Position numbers and translations under genes: made by a program. A stretch of 7,853 bases of DNA from Gemmatimonadota bacterium (GTDB taxonomy: Bacteria > Gemmatimonadota > Gemmatimonadetes > Gemmatimonadales > GWC2-71-9), in assembly GCA_029859185.1 (NCBI GenBank), contig JAOUDR010000115.1, forward strand, positions 1 to 7,853. The letters run 5' to 3'. Numbering within the stretch: the first letter of the stretch is position 1; every line of letters begins with the position of its first letter. The notes beneath the pieces were generated by a model, which saw only the letters and a list, made by a program, of their open reading frames with translations, was not told the origin of the DNA and made no database searches. This document shows positions 6,533 through 7,853 of the stretch, in pieces.

Positions 6533-6540
6533 GGGATGAC
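6493..6540. repeat. 48-bp tandem array: six 8-bp GGGATSAY units (two 24-bp units)
   Basis: Six uninterrupted units read on the + strand: GGGATGAC, GGGATCAC, GGGATGAC, GGGATGAT, GGGATCAC, GGGATGAC. The first three and last three form a 24-bp duplication with one mismatch (C6500 against T6524). On the - strand the array encodes the last residues of MurQ, holds its stop codon (6529-6531), and supplies both candidate GTG starts of anmK (6532 and 6508), one from each GGGATCAC unit, 24 bases and so one whole frame apart. Confidence 0.9.
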
Positions 6541-7455
6541 CGGTGGGGGGTCGCCGATCACGCGGCGGACCGCGCCGCCGGCGGCCTCGAGCAGGCGCTC
6601 CGCGGTCGCGGCGTCGACACCGCGTCGGGCCATGACGATGGCCAGCTTCACGCGCCCGTCCGCGGCGGCGATGGCGGCACGCGCCTGCGGGCGATCCACG
6701 TCACACACCTCCATCACGATGCGCTCGCTCCGGTCGTGGAGCTTGGTGCTGGAGGTCTGGAGATCCACCATGAGGTTGCCGAGGGTCTTGCCGAGCCGGA
6801 CCATGGCCCCGGTGGTGAGCGTATTGAGCACGAGTTTGGTGGCGGTGCCCGCCTTCAACCGGGTCGAACCGGTGACGGCTTCAGGCCCCACGGGCACCAC
6901 GATGAGCCGGTCACACGCGTCCGCGACATCCGGCGGCGGGTCGCTGCAGGTCAGCATGACCGTCGTCGCGCCGCGCCGGCGGGCTTCCCCGAGCGCACTG
7001 CGCACGAACGGGGTCGTCCCGCTCGCGGCGATACCCACGAGGACGTCACGCACCTCGACGCTCGCGTCGCGGATGGCGGCCGCGCCCGCGCCAGCGTCGT
7101 CTTCCGCGCCTTCCTGACTCCGCACCAGCGCCGCTGCGCCGCCGGCGATGAGGCCAATCACCATCTCGGGCGGCGTGCCAAACGTCGGTGGACACTCCGA
7201 GGCGTCGAGCACCCCCAGCCGGCCGCTCGTCCCCGCCCCGACGTAGATCAGCCGGCCACCCTGCCGGAACGCGGTGACGACCAACTCTATCACCGCGGCG
7301 ATGTCACGCCGCGCGCCGTAGACCGCTTCGGCGACGAGCCGGTCCTCCGCGTTGAGCAGATCGACGATCTGGAGCGCCGACGCCACGTCGATCCCCACCG
7401 TGCGCGGGTTGCGGCGCTCGGTCAGGCGCGGATCGAGGTAGTCTGGTGACGGCAT
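6529..7455 (-). CDS. murQ: N-acetylmuramic acid 6-phosphate etherase
   Basis: A 308-residue cytoplasmic SIS-domain enzyme that cleaves the D-lactyl ether of MurNAc-6-phosphate to give GlcNAc-6-phosphate and D-lactate. Diagnostic sequence: TERRNP (12-17), the SIS sugar-phosphate loop YVGAGTSGRLGVLDASECPP (71-90) with the expected catalytic Glu87, and QEGAEDD (114-120) with Glu118. Their 31-residue spacing matches that of the two catalytic Glu residues described for E. coli MurQ (83 and 114). GIAASGTTPF (141-150), STRLKAGTATK (197-207), NLMVDLQ (227-233) and KLHDRSERIV (238-247) are also family-typical. It is the first gene of a murQ-anmK operon; AnmK makes its substrate. The ATG at 7455 gives the normal N-terminal length, but no Shine-Dalgarno is in range and a possible promoter sits very close, so a very short leader is possible. 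The C-terminal VIP is encoded by the tandem repeat. Confidence 0.96.
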   Translation of the reverse strand: MPSPDYLDPRLTERRNPRTVGIDVASALQIVDLLNAEDRLVAEAVYGARRDIAAVIELVVTAFRQGGRLIYVGAGTSGRLGVLDASECPPTFGTPPEMVIGLIAGGAAALVRSQEGAEDDAGAGAAAIRDASVEVRDVLVGIAASGTTPFVRSALGEARRRGATTVMLTCSDPPPDVADACDRLIVVPVGPEAVTGSTRLKAGTATKLVLNTLTTGAMVRLGKTLGNLMVDLQTSSTKLHDRSERIVMEVCDVDRPQARAAIAAADGRVKLAIVMARRGVDAATAERLLEAAGGAVRRVIGDPPPVIP

Positions 7456-7469
7456 GGGGACGTGCGGCT

Positions 7470-7498
7470 AATTTCCCTGCCCAACCGTCTCCGGTCAA
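7470..7498 (-). promoter_or_regulatory. Possible sigma-70-like promoter for murQ-anmK
   Basis: On the - strand TTGACC (7498-7493) and GAAATT (7475-7470) are separated by 17 bases in the 54-bp divergent gap. The -35 matches consensus at five of six positions and the -10 at three of six. The start of transcription would fall only a few bases before the murQ ATG, consistent with the lack of a ribosome site there. A weak pattern match only; it could be chance. Confidence 0.3.
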
Positions 7499-7509
7499 CG
7501 AGCGACGCT

Positions 7510-7853
7510 ATGCAACGCCTCACATACGTCCTTTCCGCCTGCGCCATTACCGCCCTCGCCGGTTGTGGATCCCCGACGCCCTGGCCGCTCGACGCGCGCA
7601 CCGTCGGCGTGGCGGCCGAGAGCGTCATGGTGGTGTCCGCGAGCCCCATCGCGACGGCGGTGGGTGTCGACGTGCTGCGGCAGGGAGGCAACGCGGTCGA
7701 CGCCGCCGTCGCCGTCGGGTTTGCTTTGGCCGTGGTGCATCCGTCGGCCGGCAACATCGGTGGCGGCGGCTTCATGGTCTTCCGCCTCGGCGCCGGGGAG
7801 GTGGCCGCGCTCGATTACCGCGAAACCGCGCCCGCGGGCGCGACCCGTGACAT
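7510..7853 (+). CDS. ggt: Gamma-glutamyltransferase, N-terminal part (3' end outside window)
   Basis: 114 residues are visible and the frame runs off the window. The start MQRLTYVLSACAITALAGC has a lipobox L16-A17-G18-C19, so this looks like a lipid-anchored GGT rather than the usual soluble periplasmic form. From residue 40 the sequence is typical of the GGT large subunit: MVVSASPIATAVGVDVLRQG, GGNAVDAAVAVGFALAVV (59-76), then GNIGGGGFMVFR (81-92) and LDYRETAP (101-108). Arg104 there corresponds to the Arg that holds the gamma-glutamyl carboxylate in known GGTs. The self-processing Thr and the small subunit are outside the window. GGTs hydrolyse or transfer the gamma-glutamyl group of glutathione and related peptides. 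The gene is divergent from murQ. Only a weak GAGCGA precedes the ATG. Family is confident; substrate preference and activity cannot be judged from this fragment. Confidence 0.92.
   Translation, partial: MQRLTYVLSACAITALAGCGSPTPWPLDARTVGVAAESVMVVSASPIATAVGVDVLRQGGNAVDAAVAVGFALAVVHPSAGNIGGGGFMVFRLGAGEVAALDYRETAPAGATRD

Noticed and set aside
6493..6540. CRISPR array
   Set aside because: The units are 8 bp and contiguous with no spacers, so it is a simple tandem repeat.
6490..7449. + strand reading frame (319 codons) opposite murQ, starting at the edge of the tandem repeat
   Set aside because: murQ is unmistakable on the - strand; the + strand product is His/Arg/Gly-rich with no motif.

Overview
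This is a high-GC, gene-dense bacterial window with eight protein-coding genes, two of them cut by the window edges, and no RNA genes seen. The gene set (Hanks-type kinase, tail-anchored PP2C phosphatase, FHA-trypsin fusion, lipoprotein plus PorV/DUF5723-like outer-membrane barrel, AnmK/MurQ recycling pair, lipoprotein-type GGT) points to a diderm with an outer membrane. The overall style resembles Gemmatimonadota. That placement is inference; no marker gene is present to confirm it.

Left block (1-5286, + strand): five co-directional genes spaced so tightly that they look like one transcription unit. They are the C-terminal part of a membrane Ser/Thr kinase, a PP2C phosphatase that starts inside the kinase stop codon, an FHA protein carrying a transmembrane helix, a coiled coil and a trypsin-like protease, a small lipoprotein, and an outer-membrane beta-barrel protein. 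The first three form a writer, eraser and reader set for phosphothreonine. The reader's output domain is a protease predicted to lie in the periplasm. The last two suggest that the signalling concerns the envelope.

Centre (5287-5359): a convergent gap with four 10-bp GGCGATG-type tandem units, the last of which fold into a strong hairpin of at least 17 perfect base pairs. It probably serves as a two-way terminator.

Right block (5360-7455, - strand): murQ followed by anmK, a peptidoglycan (MurNAc) recycling operon. AnmK phosphorylates 1,6-anhydro-MurNAc to MurNAc-6-phosphate, and MurQ removes the lactyl ether to give GlcNAc-6-phosphate. A 48-bp array (six 8-bp units, equally two 24-bp units) covers the murQ/anmK junction and supplies the end of murQ and the candidate starts of anmK.

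Right edge (7510-7853, + strand): the N-terminus of a gamma-glutamyltransferase with a lipoprotein signal, divergent from murQ across a 54-bp gap. No CRISPR, insertion sequence, tRNA, rRNA or riboswitch was seen.
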